From assembly GCA_002708825.1 (NCBI GenBank), contig PAPF01000012.1, positions 62,001 through 126,000 on the forward strand: a stretch of 64,000 nucleotides of DNA, in the 5' to 3' direction. Below the pieces are notes generated by a model, which made no database searches, had not been told where the DNA came from, and saw nothing but the letters and a program-made list of their open reading frames with translations. Made by a program: the position numbers and the translations under genes. Source of the stretch: Phyllobacteriaceae bacterium. GTDB lineage: Bacteria; Pseudomonadota; Alphaproteobacteria; Rhizobiales; Rhizobiaceae. This document shows, in pieces, positions 40,050 through 47,056 of this stretch (positions are counted from its first letter, which is position 1; each line of letters opens with the position of its first letter).

Positions 40050-41165
40050 TCAGTTTTTTTCCGCGTTCGCTTCCAGCGCGAACCGGCGGTGGTTGGCCGG
40101 CGAGACATGCCGGATCGCGGCGGCCGCGATCAGCAGCAGCGGAACGGCGACGAACCCGCCGACCGGTCCCCAGACCCAGATCCAGAACGCCAGCGCGAGA
40201 AGCACGATGAAGGGGTTGAGCGTCAGCGTCCGGCCCAGCACGTGCGGGGTCACGAATTGCGCTTCCGTCATGTTGACCGCCAGATAGGCCAGCATCGGCG
40301 CCACGTAATCCGTTGTCGACGACCCTGTTGCCAGCCCGACGCCCAGCATGATGACCGCCATGATGGCCGGGCCGATATAGATGGCGTAGTTCAGCAAACC
40401 GGCCAGCATGCCCCACAGCAGCGGCGAGGGGACGCCGAGAAGCGCCATGGCCACGGCGACGCAGGCACCCATGGCGATGTTGATCGCCGTGATGGAGATG
40501 AGGTAGCTCGATACCAGCGCTTCGACGTCGCGGAAGACATGGGCAATGCGCCAGCGAAGGCGGCGGTCGAAGCACAGGCCGAGCACCGAGCTGCGAAGCT
40601 GGTGGCGCGTCGCCATGAAGAAATAGAGGCTGGCGAGGAACAGCACGATCTGGGTTGCGATGGCCGGAGCGAGCCAGGCCACATTCTCGACAGCAGAGCC
40701 GTCGTCCACCTTCACTTCCGCGGCATTGCCCTCCTGGCCAAGCGCGTTCTGGAGGCTGGCGCTCATGCTGTCCATGGTCGTCATGAGATCCTTCCAGTCG
40801 GCCAGGATGGACTGGACCCGCGCCCAGATCACGGGCAGCCGCTCCGTCCAGGCGGTCAGCGGGATCACGATGGTCGCGATCACGGCGGAAATGAGCGTCA
40901 GGAAAACGAGAACGATCGTCGCGGCGGAAATGGGAGCGGGCACCCCGGCGCGCTCGATCCGGTCCGCAAGCGGTCCGAACATCAGCCCGATGACCAGGGC
41001 CAGCGTCACCGGCGCGATGAGCACCTGGCCGCGATCGACGATCACCGTCAGTGCCAGCAGGCCCACGGCCATGGCGGCGAAACGGGCCGCAAGCTTTATG
41101 AACTGGTCGGCCGATCCGTTCTGCGAAGCCAGCCTGGCGCCGCGTCCGGGTGGAAAGTGGCGCAT
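40050..41165 (-). CDS. AI-2E family transporter (PerM-like)
   Basis: This 371-residue membrane protein has about eight hydrophobic segments: two pairs at the N-terminus, a soluble loop at about 95-165, and four to five helices at the C-terminus. The family C-terminal motif VLGRTLTLNPFIVLLALAFW is present. The family exports small molecules or ions and is not necessarily tied to autoinducer-2. ATG 41165 follows GGAGAA. An exact GGAAC-N16-CGTT site lies 28 bp upstream, so it is probably a general stress response gene. Confidence 0.88.
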   Translation of the reverse strand: MRHFPPGRGARLASQNGSADQFIKLAARFAAMAVGLLALTVIVDRGQVLIAPVTLALVIGLMFGPLADRIERAGVPAPISAATIVLVFLTLISAVIATIVIPLTAWTERLPVIWARVQSILADWKDLMTTMDSMSASLQNALGQEGNAAEVKVDDGSAVENVAWLAPAIATQIVLFLASLYFFMATRHQLRSSVLGLCFDRRLRWRIAHVFRDVEALVSSYLISITAINIAMGACVAVAMALLGVPSPLLWGMLAGLLNYAIYIGPAIMAVIMLGVGLATGSSTTDYVAPMLAYLAVNMTEAQFVTPHVLGRTLTLNPFIVLLALAFWIWVWGPVGGFVAVPLLLIAAAAIRHVSPANHRRFALEANAEKN

Positions 41166-41192
41166 GGCTGTTTTCTCCGGGCTACCCCCGAA

Positions 41193-41217
41193 AACGCGCG
41201 GAGCGGCAATCTGTTCC
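41193..41217 (-). promoter_or_regulatory. EcfG-type promoter of the AI-2E transporter gene
   Basis: On the minus strand GGAAC (41213-41217), 16 bp, then CGTT (41193-41196): an exact match to the alphaproteobacterial general stress sigma factor consensus. The expected start of transcription is about 20 bp before the ATG at 41165. Confidence 0.7.
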
Positions 41218-42825
41218 TCAGGCCTTGTCCGGCCGCAGGGGGATTTCGATCGCGATGGTCAGGCCGTTCTCATGGTAGTCGCGCTCGATCGTGCCGCGTA
41301 ACTCGCCACGGATGTTGGCATCGATCAGGCGGGAGCCGAAACCGCGGCGTTCGGGCTCGTCAGGCGGACCGCCTGCCGGAAAGCTCTCGAGCCAGGTGAG
41401 CGTCAGAAGCCGGTTCGGCGTGTCAGCGACAGTCCAGCGGATGTCGAGCTTCCCGCCGGGATGCGACCCGGCCCCGTATTTCAGCGAATTCGTGGCCAGT
41501 TCGTGAACGGTGAGGGCCAGGGCCTGCGTCTGGCGGGCATCGAGCCGGACCGTGGGGCCCTCCATCCGCGTACCGTCGAGTTGCGCGCCATAGATCTGCT
41601 GGAGTTCGGTGCCGATGAGTTCCTTCAGTTCGGCGCCGCTGCCGCTGGAGCGCGTCAGCAGGTCCTGCGCATTGGCCATCGATTGCAGCCGAGCCGAAAA
41701 GCTCTCGGAAAACGCGGCGATATCCTCGCTTGCGGACGCCGTCTGCCGGGCCATGGCCTGGATGCGTGCGATGGAGTTCTTGATCCGGTGTTTCATCTCC
41801 TTGAGCAGGAGATCCTTTTCCGCCGACGCAGTTTGCGAAAGAACGGCCAGGGCCTCCGCATTGGCCATCGATTGCTGTTGCCAGCGCGTGGCGGCGGCCA
41901 GTGCCGTGGCAAGCAGGAAGGTGATCAGCCCGGTCAGGAGTGTGTAGATGCCCGGATGGGCGCTGGCGAATTCGGGTGTTTCATGCAGCCTCACTTCCCA
42001 GAGCCGGCCCGCGATGTCGAATTCCCGGACCGCGCGGTAGGAAACGGAATTTCCCTGTTCGGTGTATCCACCCGAAGTGTAGAGCGCCTGGCTTCCGGCA
42101 GGGGCATTGATGTCCCGGGTCGCCAGTTCCACCGGTAGCGGACGCCCTTTCAGCGCGGCCCTGTGCAGGTCGCCGGCACGGAACGGCGCGTAAATGAAGC
42201 CGGCCGGCACGTTGCCGCCGGGTTCGGAGACCGGCAGGTAGACCAGGAAGCCGGCCTGCTTGATGGACGTGATTTCCTGCACCAGCGTTACGGGCGGTGT
42301 GGCGGATACCTCGCCGGTCTGCAATGCGCGCCACATCGCCTCTTTCCGGTCTTTCGCCGAGAACATGTCGAAGCCGAGCGCGGCACGGTTCCGGTCGTTC
42401 ATCGGTTCGAGAAGCAGGATCGCCGTGCGCACGGCTTCCGTGCCTTCCGGCCATACCGCCCGGTCGATACCGTAGGCCTCTCGCAGGGCCTTGCGCGCCT
42501 CGTCATTCTCGCCCGGTTGAAGGATCTTGGAAAAGCCGATGCCCTGGATGCCCTCGAACCGGTTGTCCAGGTCGAGGCCGGAAACGAAGGCGGCGAACGC
42601 AGGCCGCGTCAATTGCCCGCCGACGGCCCGGTAATGGGATGCCGTCGCCACCAGCAGCGCGATGTGCTGGTGGACGCGCTCCTCGATCCGCCCGGCCGCT
42701 TCATCGGCGACGAGTTCGAACCGGGCCAGCGCCGCCTCGCTTTCGGTACGGTACACGGCTGCCGTGATCGCGAATCCGATCAAGCCGACGAGAACAAAGA
42801 CGAGGGCGGGGACGTATCGCTGCAA
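41218..42825 (-). CDS. CHASE-domain HWE-family sensor histidine kinase
   Basis: This 535-residue membrane sensor has TM1 at about residues 5-25, a periplasmic CHASE domain (about 40-285) and TM2 at about 293-313. The HWE-type kinase core follows. The phospho-acceptor is His346 in LKEMKHRIKNS. The N-box HELATNSLKYG has Asn446, the HWE Trp-x-Glu is TWLE, and the G-box is RGFGSRL. All catalytic elements look intact. HWE kinases commonly feed phosphate to PhyR-type regulators, and phyR lies 3 kb away, so it may be an input kinase of the stress response. The stimulus is unknown. Confidence 0.9.
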   Translation of the reverse strand: MQRYVPALVFVLVGLIGFAITAAVYRTESEAALARFELVADEAAGRIEERVHQHIALLVATASHYRAVGGQLTRPAFAAFVSGLDLDNRFEGIQGIGFSKILQPGENDEARKALREAYGIDRAVWPEGTEAVRTAILLLEPMNDRNRAALGFDMFSAKDRKEAMWRALQTGEVSATPPVTLVQEITSIKQAGFLVYLPVSEPGGNVPAGFIYAPFRAGDLHRAALKGRPLPVELATRDINAPAGSQALYTSGGYTEQGNSVSYRAVREFDIAGRLWEVRLHETPEFASAHPGIYTLLTGLITFLLATALAAATRWQQQSMANAEALAVLSQTASAEKDLLLKEMKHRIKNSIARIQAMARQTASASEDIAAFSESFSARLQSMANAQDLLTRSSGSGAELKELIGTELQQIYGAQLDGTRMEGPTVRLDARQTQALALTVHELATNSLKYGAGSHPGGKLDIRWTVADTPNRLLTLTWLESFPAGGPPDEPERRGFGSRLIDANIRGELRGTIERDYHENGLTIAIEIPLRPDKA

Positions 42826-42946
42826 CTGGCCTGTCTCTCGGGAATAGGATTATCGTCAGTATGCCTTTTTTAGGTGTGCAGGAAAGAGGCTAGTTTCAGT
42901 TTGTTCTTGCAGATGCATTTGGCCGGATGGCGCCGCGGCCGGGTGC

Positions 42947-43273
42947 TCAGCGCAACGTCCGCCCGTCACCCGTGCCGCCGGCCTGTGCAATCATGGACGG
43001 GGCCTCCTCGACAGCCTGGACGGAAGCGTGCAGGCCACCATCCTCGGTCACGTCCCAGACGATTTCCATTTCCCGTTCGTCAGCCGGATCCACCTCCAGG
43101 CACCGGGCGACGAGCAGGCCGTCGCGCCGGTCCGCCGAGCCCAGGACCGGGCCGATCGCCTGCCGGCAGGCCTGCATGGACTCGTAACCTGTGACGGGCG
43201 ACGGATGCACGTCGCAGCTTTCCGGCGTGTTTCCGCAGGCGATGATCAGCATGAGGGCAGCAAGATGTTCCAT
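42947..43273 (-). CDS. Conserved-looking hypothetical protein, stress-promoter associated
   Basis: This 108-residue protein begins MEHLAALMLIIACGNTPESC, a short hydrophobic N-terminus that could be an uncleaved or poorly cleaved signal. It contains four cysteines (CGNTPESC, QACRQAIG, ARCLEVDP). The C-terminal half is acidic. I do not recognise a family. ATG 43273 follows GGAG, and an exact EcfG-type site lies 29 bp further upstream, which supports both the start and its reality. It diverges from csbD. Confidence 0.68.
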   Translation of the reverse strand: MEHLAALMLIIACGNTPESCDVHPSPVTGYESMQACRQAIGPVLGSADRRDGLLVARCLEVDPADEREMEIVWDVTEDGGLHASVQAVEEAPSMIAQAGGTGDGRTLR

Positions 43274-43301
43274 GGCTCCGGTCTCTCGTTGATGCGGTGA
43301 A

Positions 43302-43327
43302 AACGCCGCAACGGTGTGACCGGTTCC
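43302..43327 (-). promoter_or_regulatory. EcfG-type promoter of the 108-residue hypothetical gene
   Basis: GGAAC-N17-CGTT on the minus strand, with GGAAC at 43323-43327 and CGTT at 43302-43305. Exact match to the general stress response consensus and correctly spaced to the gene at 43273. Confidence 0.7.
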
Positions 43328-43363
43328 CTGCCACGCGAATTCACGATGCCCGATGCGGAACCG

Positions 43364-43389
43364 GGAACCGATGGCCGGGCATCGCCGTT
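43364..43389 (+). promoter_or_regulatory. EcfG-type promoter of csbD
   Basis: GGAAC (43364-43368), 17 bp, CGTT (43386-43389). Exact consensus, 64 bp upstream of the csbD start codon and divergent from the site at 43302-43327. Confidence 0.72.
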
Positions 43390-43453
43390 TTGACAATGCC
43401 CCCCGCGGCCTTGCCGCACCACATCCGCCTTTCATGAACCAAGGAGAAACGCG

Positions 43454-43651
43454 ATGAACTGGAACCAGATCGAAGGCAATTGGGAACAGATGAAGGGGAA
43501 CCTTCAGAAGAACTGGGGCAAGCTGACCGGAGACGACCTCGATGTCATCGCCGGAAATCGCAAGCAGCTTGCCGGCAAGATCCAGGAACGCTACGGCAAG
43601 GGCCAGGAAGAGGCCGAGCGCGAGATCGACGATTTCCTCGCGCGCCAGTGA
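43454..43651 (+). CDS. CsbD family stress protein
   Basis: This 65-residue protein with typical CsbD sequence (MNWNQIEGNWEQMKGNLQKN, then WGKLTGDDL and QLAGKIQERYGK) is highly charged and hydrophilic. CsbD-like proteins are among the most common general-stress-induced small proteins in alphaproteobacteria; the molecular role is unclear. A strong AAGGAG site precedes ATG 43454. An exact EcfG promoter upstream and a terminator downstream make it a single-gene unit. Confidence 0.95.
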   Translation: MNWNQIEGNWEQMKGNLQKNWGKLTGDDLDVIAGNRKQLAGKIQERYGKGQEEAEREIDDFLARQ

Positions 43652-43679
43652 TGGCCGCTTGCCTTCGCTTGAAAACGGA

Positions 43680-43706
43680 AAACCCCCGGCTGGACCGGGG
43701 GTTTTT
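43680..43706 (+). terminator. Intrinsic terminator between csbD and the 63-residue protein gene
   Basis: The stem AACCCCCGG/CCGGGGGTT is followed by a T-run on the plus strand and flanked by AAAAC on the other side. It sits between convergent genes and can serve both. Confidence 0.88.
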
Positions 43707-43711
43707 CATGT

Positions 43712-43903
43712 CTAGCGGGAATCGGCATCTGCGGGAACGGAAAACGGTGTGACTGATTCCGCCCCTCCCGGCGCTTCCGAGAGGATGAGCCAGGCTCCGG
43801 TGGCCAGCGCCGCGGTCATGGACAGGGCGAAGACCCAGCCATTGGAAAGAGGAGGCCTGCTGTTCGAACTCCTGCTCTCGTGATCCTTGTCGTGATCGCT
43901 CAT
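43712..43903 (-). CDS. Small single-pass membrane protein
   Basis: This 63-residue protein has a polar N-terminus rich in Asp, His, Ser and Arg. One hydrophobic helix follows (GWVFALSMTAALATGAWLIL, about residues 22-41), then a short C-terminal tail. A strong AAAGGAGG ribosome site lies before ATG 43903. I recognise no family. It is encoded convergent to csbD in the stress gene cluster. A GGAAC element lies upstream at 43946-43950 but has no good CGTT partner. Confidence 0.68.
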   Translation of the reverse strand: MSDHDKDHESRSSNSRPPLSNGWVFALSMTAALATGAWLILSEAPGGAESVTPFSVPADADSR

Positions 43904-44001
43904 GTTGCCTCCTTTCGGAAGCCAAATACCCAAGCCGTGCTTCCGGTTCCGAATCAGGCAGGAAACAAACGGCGGGATTTTTTTCTAGGGGCGAAGGAAA
44001 G

Positions 44002-44991
44002 TCAGCCGTGCGGTGCCTGCGCAAAGGAAAGACGGTAGATGAAGAGGTCGTCCCGCCGCTCGATCCTGCCGGTTCCCTCGACTGCGGCAGGGGTGATGCG
44101 ATCGAGGACGACGCTGGCGAAGGCGTCCGCCTGCCCGGCTTCCGAAATGAAATCCGGTCCGCTGGCGGCATGGCTCCAAGTGATGTCGATCTGCCGCGGC
44201 TCCGTGTCGCTGGCCGAGCAGGCGACCCGGATGTCGGGACGGATGCCGAGCGCGGCCGCCGCTGCAAGGGCGTCGACCAGCAGTTCATGCAACGCCAGGC
44301 CGACATGCAGCGCCTCGTTCGGCGAAAGCAGCGGATCGGCACCTGTCACGGTCAGCACTGCGTCAGCCTCATCGAGATACTTCGCCGCCTGCGCCCTGAC
44401 GAGTTCGCGGAACTGGGCGCCCCGCCAGCTTGAATCGGTAACCAGGTCCTGCGACTGGGCCAGCGAATAGATGCGCCCGCGAAACACCGGCAGGAAGGTG
44501 GAGAGGGTTGAGGCCCCGCGCGCCGTCTGCGACACGATGCTCAGGATGATCGCCAGCAGGTTCTTCGACCTGTGACTGACCTCGCGCAGCAAGGCCCTCA
44601 GCATCTGCTCGCGGCGATGTTCTTCTGTCAGTTCGATGATGGTCGTGTGGATCATCGTTTCGGGGTCCGTCCCGGTGCGGGTGACGATGAATTCGAAACG
44701 GCGCTCGTCGGGTCCCGATGTCAGCAGGCTTTCCGCTTCGCCGTTGTCGATCACCCGGCCACGGATTTCGCTGAGCGTTCCGCCCAGCCGGTCGCCGAAA
44801 AGGAGCGTCTCGTCCGGTTCTGTCTTCGGTTCCACGTGCCAGCAATCGGGCAGGTTCGCGATATAGATGTAGCGCCCGTCCAGCGATTGCAGCGTCGCGC
44901 CGACATAGGACTGGTTCAGCGCCCGCACGATGAAGTCGCGAAAGGCGCTGTCCTTGCTGTCCTTGCTTTCCCAGGTCAGGCGATGCGGCAT
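44002..44991 (-). CDS. HWE-type histidine kinase with degenerate ATPase domain
   Basis: This 329-residue soluble protein has a PAS-like N-terminal domain (about residues 15-125; LNQSYVGATLQSLDGRYIYI) and an HWE-type dimerisation region (LLREVSHRSKNLLAIILS, His140). In the ATP-binding region the N-box reads HELLVDALAAAAALG, with Asp240 replacing the essential Asn. The HWE Trp-x-Glu reads TWSH, and no GxG G-box is visible. It may therefore bind ATP poorly and act as a phosphotransfer or regulatory partner. It lies close to phyR, so a role in the stress response is likely. The start may also be a GTG at 45006. Confidence 0.82.
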   Translation of the reverse strand: MPHRLTWESKDSKDSAFRDFIVRALNQSYVGATLQSLDGRYIYIANLPDCWHVEPKTEPDETLLFGDRLGGTLSEIRGRVIDNGEAESLLTSGPDERRFEFIVTRTGTDPETMIHTTIIELTEEHRREQMLRALLREVSHRSKNLLAIILSIVSQTARGASTLSTFLPVFRGRIYSLAQSQDLVTDSSWRGAQFRELVRAQAAKYLDEADAVLTVTGADPLLSPNEALHVGLALHELLVDALAAAAALGIRPDIRVACSASDTEPRQIDITWSHAASGPDFISEAGQADAFASVVLDRITPAAVEGTGRIERRDDLFIYRLSFAQAPHG

Positions 44992-45024
44992 GTCGGCAAT
45001 CTGCACGTTGCTTCGGAAACGGAA

Positions 45025-45049
45025 ACAGGCGCCCCGTCAGGGCGCCTGT
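45025..45049 (-). terminator. Stem-loop between DUF1328 gene and the degenerate kinase gene
   Basis: A 9-bp perfect stem (ACAGGCGCC/GGCGCCTGT) has a 7-nt loop. On the minus strand it is followed by TTCCGTTTCC, a weak T-rich stretch. It may attenuate transcription from the DUF1328 promoter into the kinase gene. Confidence 0.5.
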
Positions 45050-45079
45050 CTTGTCCGGTTTGGCAATGGGTCTCCAACG

Positions 45080-45244
45080 TCATGCCCGGCGGAAGAAGCC
45101 GGCGATCAGTGAAATGACCAGTGCGGCGAGGAAGATGAAGAACAGGATCTGGGCGATCCATGCAGAGGCGCCGGCAATGCCGCCGAAGCCAAGGACGCCG
45201 GCGATGATGGCCACGACGAGAAAGATCAGCGCATAGTAAAGCAT
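45080..45244 (-). CDS. DUF1328 family small membrane protein
   Basis: This 54-residue protein is read directly from the sequence. It starts [20 protein letters not shown] and ends [13 protein letters not shown], with two hydrophobic helices and a Gly-rich turn ([14 protein letters not shown]). This is the DUF1328 pattern (YtjA-like), frequent in general stress regulons of alphaproteobacteria. A CAGGAGAT ribosome site precedes ATG 45244 and an exact EcfG-type promoter lies about 30 bp further upstream. It sits between phyR and the degenerate kinase. Confidence 0.9.
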   Translation of the reverse strand: MLYYALIFLVVAIIAGVLGFGGIAGASAWIAQILFFIFLAALVISLIAGFFRRA

Positions 45245-45275
45245 CGGGTATCTCCTGTTGATCGATATGCCGGTA

Positions 45276-45300
45276 AACGTGCCTTGCTATGGTTGGTTCC
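45276..45300 (-). promoter_or_regulatory. EcfG-type promoter of the DUF1328 gene
   Basis: GGAAC (45296-45300), 16 bp, CGTT (45276-45279) on the minus strand. Exact consensus in the 70-bp gap between phyR and the DUF1328 gene. Confidence 0.72.
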
Positions 45301-45314
45301 CGCCGGGACGCCGC

Positions 45315-46112
45315 TCATGCAGCGTTTTCGGCCACCGCCTCGTTGAAGAACAGGGCCTGGCTGATCAGCGCCTTGACCATTTGCGGGTTGAACGGCTTGG
45401 TGACCAGGAAGGCCGGCTCCGGCCGCTCGCCGGTCAGGAGGCGTTCGGGGAAGGCCGTGATGAAGATGACCGGCACCTGCGCGGTCTTGAGGATGTCATT
45501 CACCGCGTCGATGCCGGAACTGCCGTCGGCGAGCTGGATGTCGGCCAGCACCATTTTCGGGTTCGTCCTGTTGAACAGCGTGACGGCTTCGCTGTGCGTG
45601 CGGGCCACGCCCGTCGCCGTGTGGCCGAGTTCCTCGACCAGCGCCTCGATGTCCATGGCGATGAGCGGTTCGTCCTCGATGATCATGATCTCGGTCGCCA
45701 CCTGGCGTGAAATGTCCTCGGCGGCCTCTTCCAGGTGGGCCTCAAGTTCGGCCGTGCCGAGATCGAGGATCTCGGCTGCCTCGGCCGCCGAAAAGGATTC
45801 CACCGACGTGAGCAGGAAGGCCTGGCGTGCCACGGGCCGCACCTTGGCCAGGTTCGCGGCAGCGCGCTGTTCCCAGGCAAAGGGGGAATCGGGTTCGGGG
45901 ATTTCGATATTGGTGGAACGCAACAGCCGCGAGAAGAGTTTGAAGAGGGAGACCCGGTCGGAACTGGCTTCCGGAAACAGCGACAGGTCGGCGATCAGTG
46001 CTTCAAGGGCGGCGGCGACATAGGCGTCGCCGGATGTCTGGGACCCTGTGACCGCGCGTGCATAGCGCCTGAGGTAAGGCAGGTGGGCTGCAATACGGGT
46101 GGACAATGACAT
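45315..46112 (-). CDS. phyR: General stress response anti-anti-sigma response regulator PhyR
   Basis: This 265-residue protein has an N-terminal ECF-sigma-like domain (about residues 1-130; SLSTRIAAHLPYLRRYARAV) and a C-terminal receiver domain. The receiver has the acidic pocket IIEDEP (146-148), phospho-acceptor Asp191 in MVLADIQL, Thr219 in FITAFPERL and Lys239 in VTKPF. When phosphorylated, PhyR sequesters NepR and so frees EcfG. ATG 46112 gives the canonical MSLS start; an in-frame ATG at 46130 is an alternative. Divergent from nepR-ecfG, with its own GGAAC element. Confidence 0.96.
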   Translation of the reverse strand: MSLSTRIAAHLPYLRRYARAVTGSQTSGDAYVAAALEALIADLSLFPEASSDRVSLFKLFSRLLRSTNIEIPEPDSPFAWEQRAAANLAKVRPVARQAFLLTSVESFSAAEAAEILDLGTAELEAHLEEAAEDISRQVATEIMIIEDEPLIAMDIEALVEELGHTATGVARTHSEAVTLFNRTNPKMVLADIQLADGSSGIDAVNDILKTAQVPVIFITAFPERLLTGERPEPAFLVTKPFNPQMVKALISQALFFNEAVAENAA

Positions 46113-46159
46113 GCTAGAAAATCTCCCCATGTCCGGTTGGACGTTACGGTAACGGTCAC

Positions 46160-46184
46160 GACGCGCGAACGGCAAAAAAGTTCC
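46160..46184 (-). promoter_or_regulatory. EcfG-type promoter of phyR
   Basis: GGAAC (46180-46184), 16 bp, CGTC (46160-46163) on the minus strand; one mismatch in the -10. It lies back to back with the nepR-ecfG site, 9 bp apart. Confidence 0.6.
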
Positions 46185-46193
46185 CTCCCCGTT

Positions 46194-46218
46194 GGAACTT
46201 TTTTGCCCGGCACGCATT
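46194..46218 (+). promoter_or_regulatory. EcfG-type promoter of nepR-ecfG
   Basis: GGAAC (46194-46198), 16 bp, CATT (46215-46218); one mismatch in the -10. The predicted transcription start near 46225 favours the downstream GTG as the nepR start. Confidence 0.6.
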
Positions 46219-46258
46219 TTTGAACATGATCGAGTCGGGCAGGATGGAAAGGTTTCCC

Positions 46259-46462
46259 GTGAATAGCAAAACGAATTCAAAAGGTTCGCCGTCAGCAAGG
46301 GCTGCCGGCGATGCCGTGTCGCGCCGGCTGCGCGATTATTACGATTCTGTCAGGGAAGAAGCGATTCCCGACCGGTTTCTCGACCTGCTGGAGCGGCTCG
46401 ATGCCGTGGACAGGAAGGATGAGACGCGCCGGGAGACATCTGCGGAGAATGCCCGTGATTGA
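46259..46462 (+). CDS. nepR: Anti-sigma factor NepR
   Basis: This 67-residue protein has the NepR core: RRLRDYYDSVREEAIPDRFLDLLERLDAVD, two amphipathic helices around the conserved IPDRFLDLL. It holds EcfG inactive until PhyR~P removes it. I chose GTG 46259 because GGAAAGG lies at the right distance and the predicted transcription start (about 46225) leaves no room for upstream ATGs at 46226 or 46244, which lack ribosome sites. It overlaps ecfG. Confidence 0.9.
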   Translation: MNSKTNSKGSPSARAAGDAVSRRLRDYYDSVREEAIPDRFLDLLERLDAVDRKDETRRETSAENARD

Positions 46463-47036
46463 ACCTGTCGGGACGGATAGGACCTCTGCCGAGGATCGCG
46501 ACTTCAAGCGTTCCATGCTGGCCGCCCTCCCGAACCTGCGCGCCTTCGCGGTGTCGCTGACGGGCAAGCACGACAAGGCTGACGACCTCGTGCAGGAAAC
46601 CATCATGAAGGCCTGGTCGAAACAGCACCTGTTCCAGCCCGGCTCCAACATGAACGCCTGGCTCTTCACCATCCTGCGCAACGAGTTCTACAGCCAGATG
46701 CGCAAGCGCGGCCGCGAGATACAGGATTCCGACGGCCTTTTCACCGAGCGCATGTCGGTGCACCCCGCGCAGTATGGCGCGCTTGATCTGCAGGATTTCA
46801 GGGCCGCGCTCGACAAGTTGCCCGCCGACCAGCGCGAGGCCATCATCCTCGTCGGTGCGTCCGGTTTCGCCTATGAGGAGGCCGCCGAGATTTGCGGCTG
46901 CGCCATCGGCACCATCAAGAGCCGCGTCAATCGCGCCCGCAACCGTCTCGCCGAACTCCTGTCCGTCAGCGGTGAAGGCGATTACGGACCGGACGAGATT
47001 TCGGCAACCGTCACCAAGCGTGCCTTTGCAGGATGA
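46449..47036 (+). CDS. ecfG: General stress response sigma factor EcfG
   Basis: This 195-residue ECF sigma factor has region 2 (LRAFAVSLTGKHDKADDLVQ... WLFTILRNEF) and region 4 (LDKLPADQREAIILVGASG... AIGTIKSRVNRARNRL). It directs transcription from GGAAC-N16/17-CGTT promoters, many of which lie in this window. It overlaps the end of nepR. The ATG at 46449 has GGAG only 1 nt upstream, so GTG 46455, with the same element at 7 nt, is an equally good start. Confidence 0.93.
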   Translation: MPVIEPVGTDRTSAEDRDFKRSMLAALPNLRAFAVSLTGKHDKADDLVQETIMKAWSKQHLFQPGSNMNAWLFTILRNEFYSQMRKRGREIQDSDGLFTERMSVHPAQYGALDLQDFRAALDKLPADQREAIILVGASGFAYEEAAEICGCAIGTIKSRVNRARNRLAELLSVSGEGDYGPDEISATVTKRAFAG

Positions 47037-47056
47037 TCATGGGCTTCCGGCCCGGA

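Noticed and set aside
43926-43950. GGAAC element upstream of the 63-residue membrane protein gene as an EcfG promoter
   Set aside because: The -10 position reads GTAT (N16) or TATT (N17), too far from CGTT to count.
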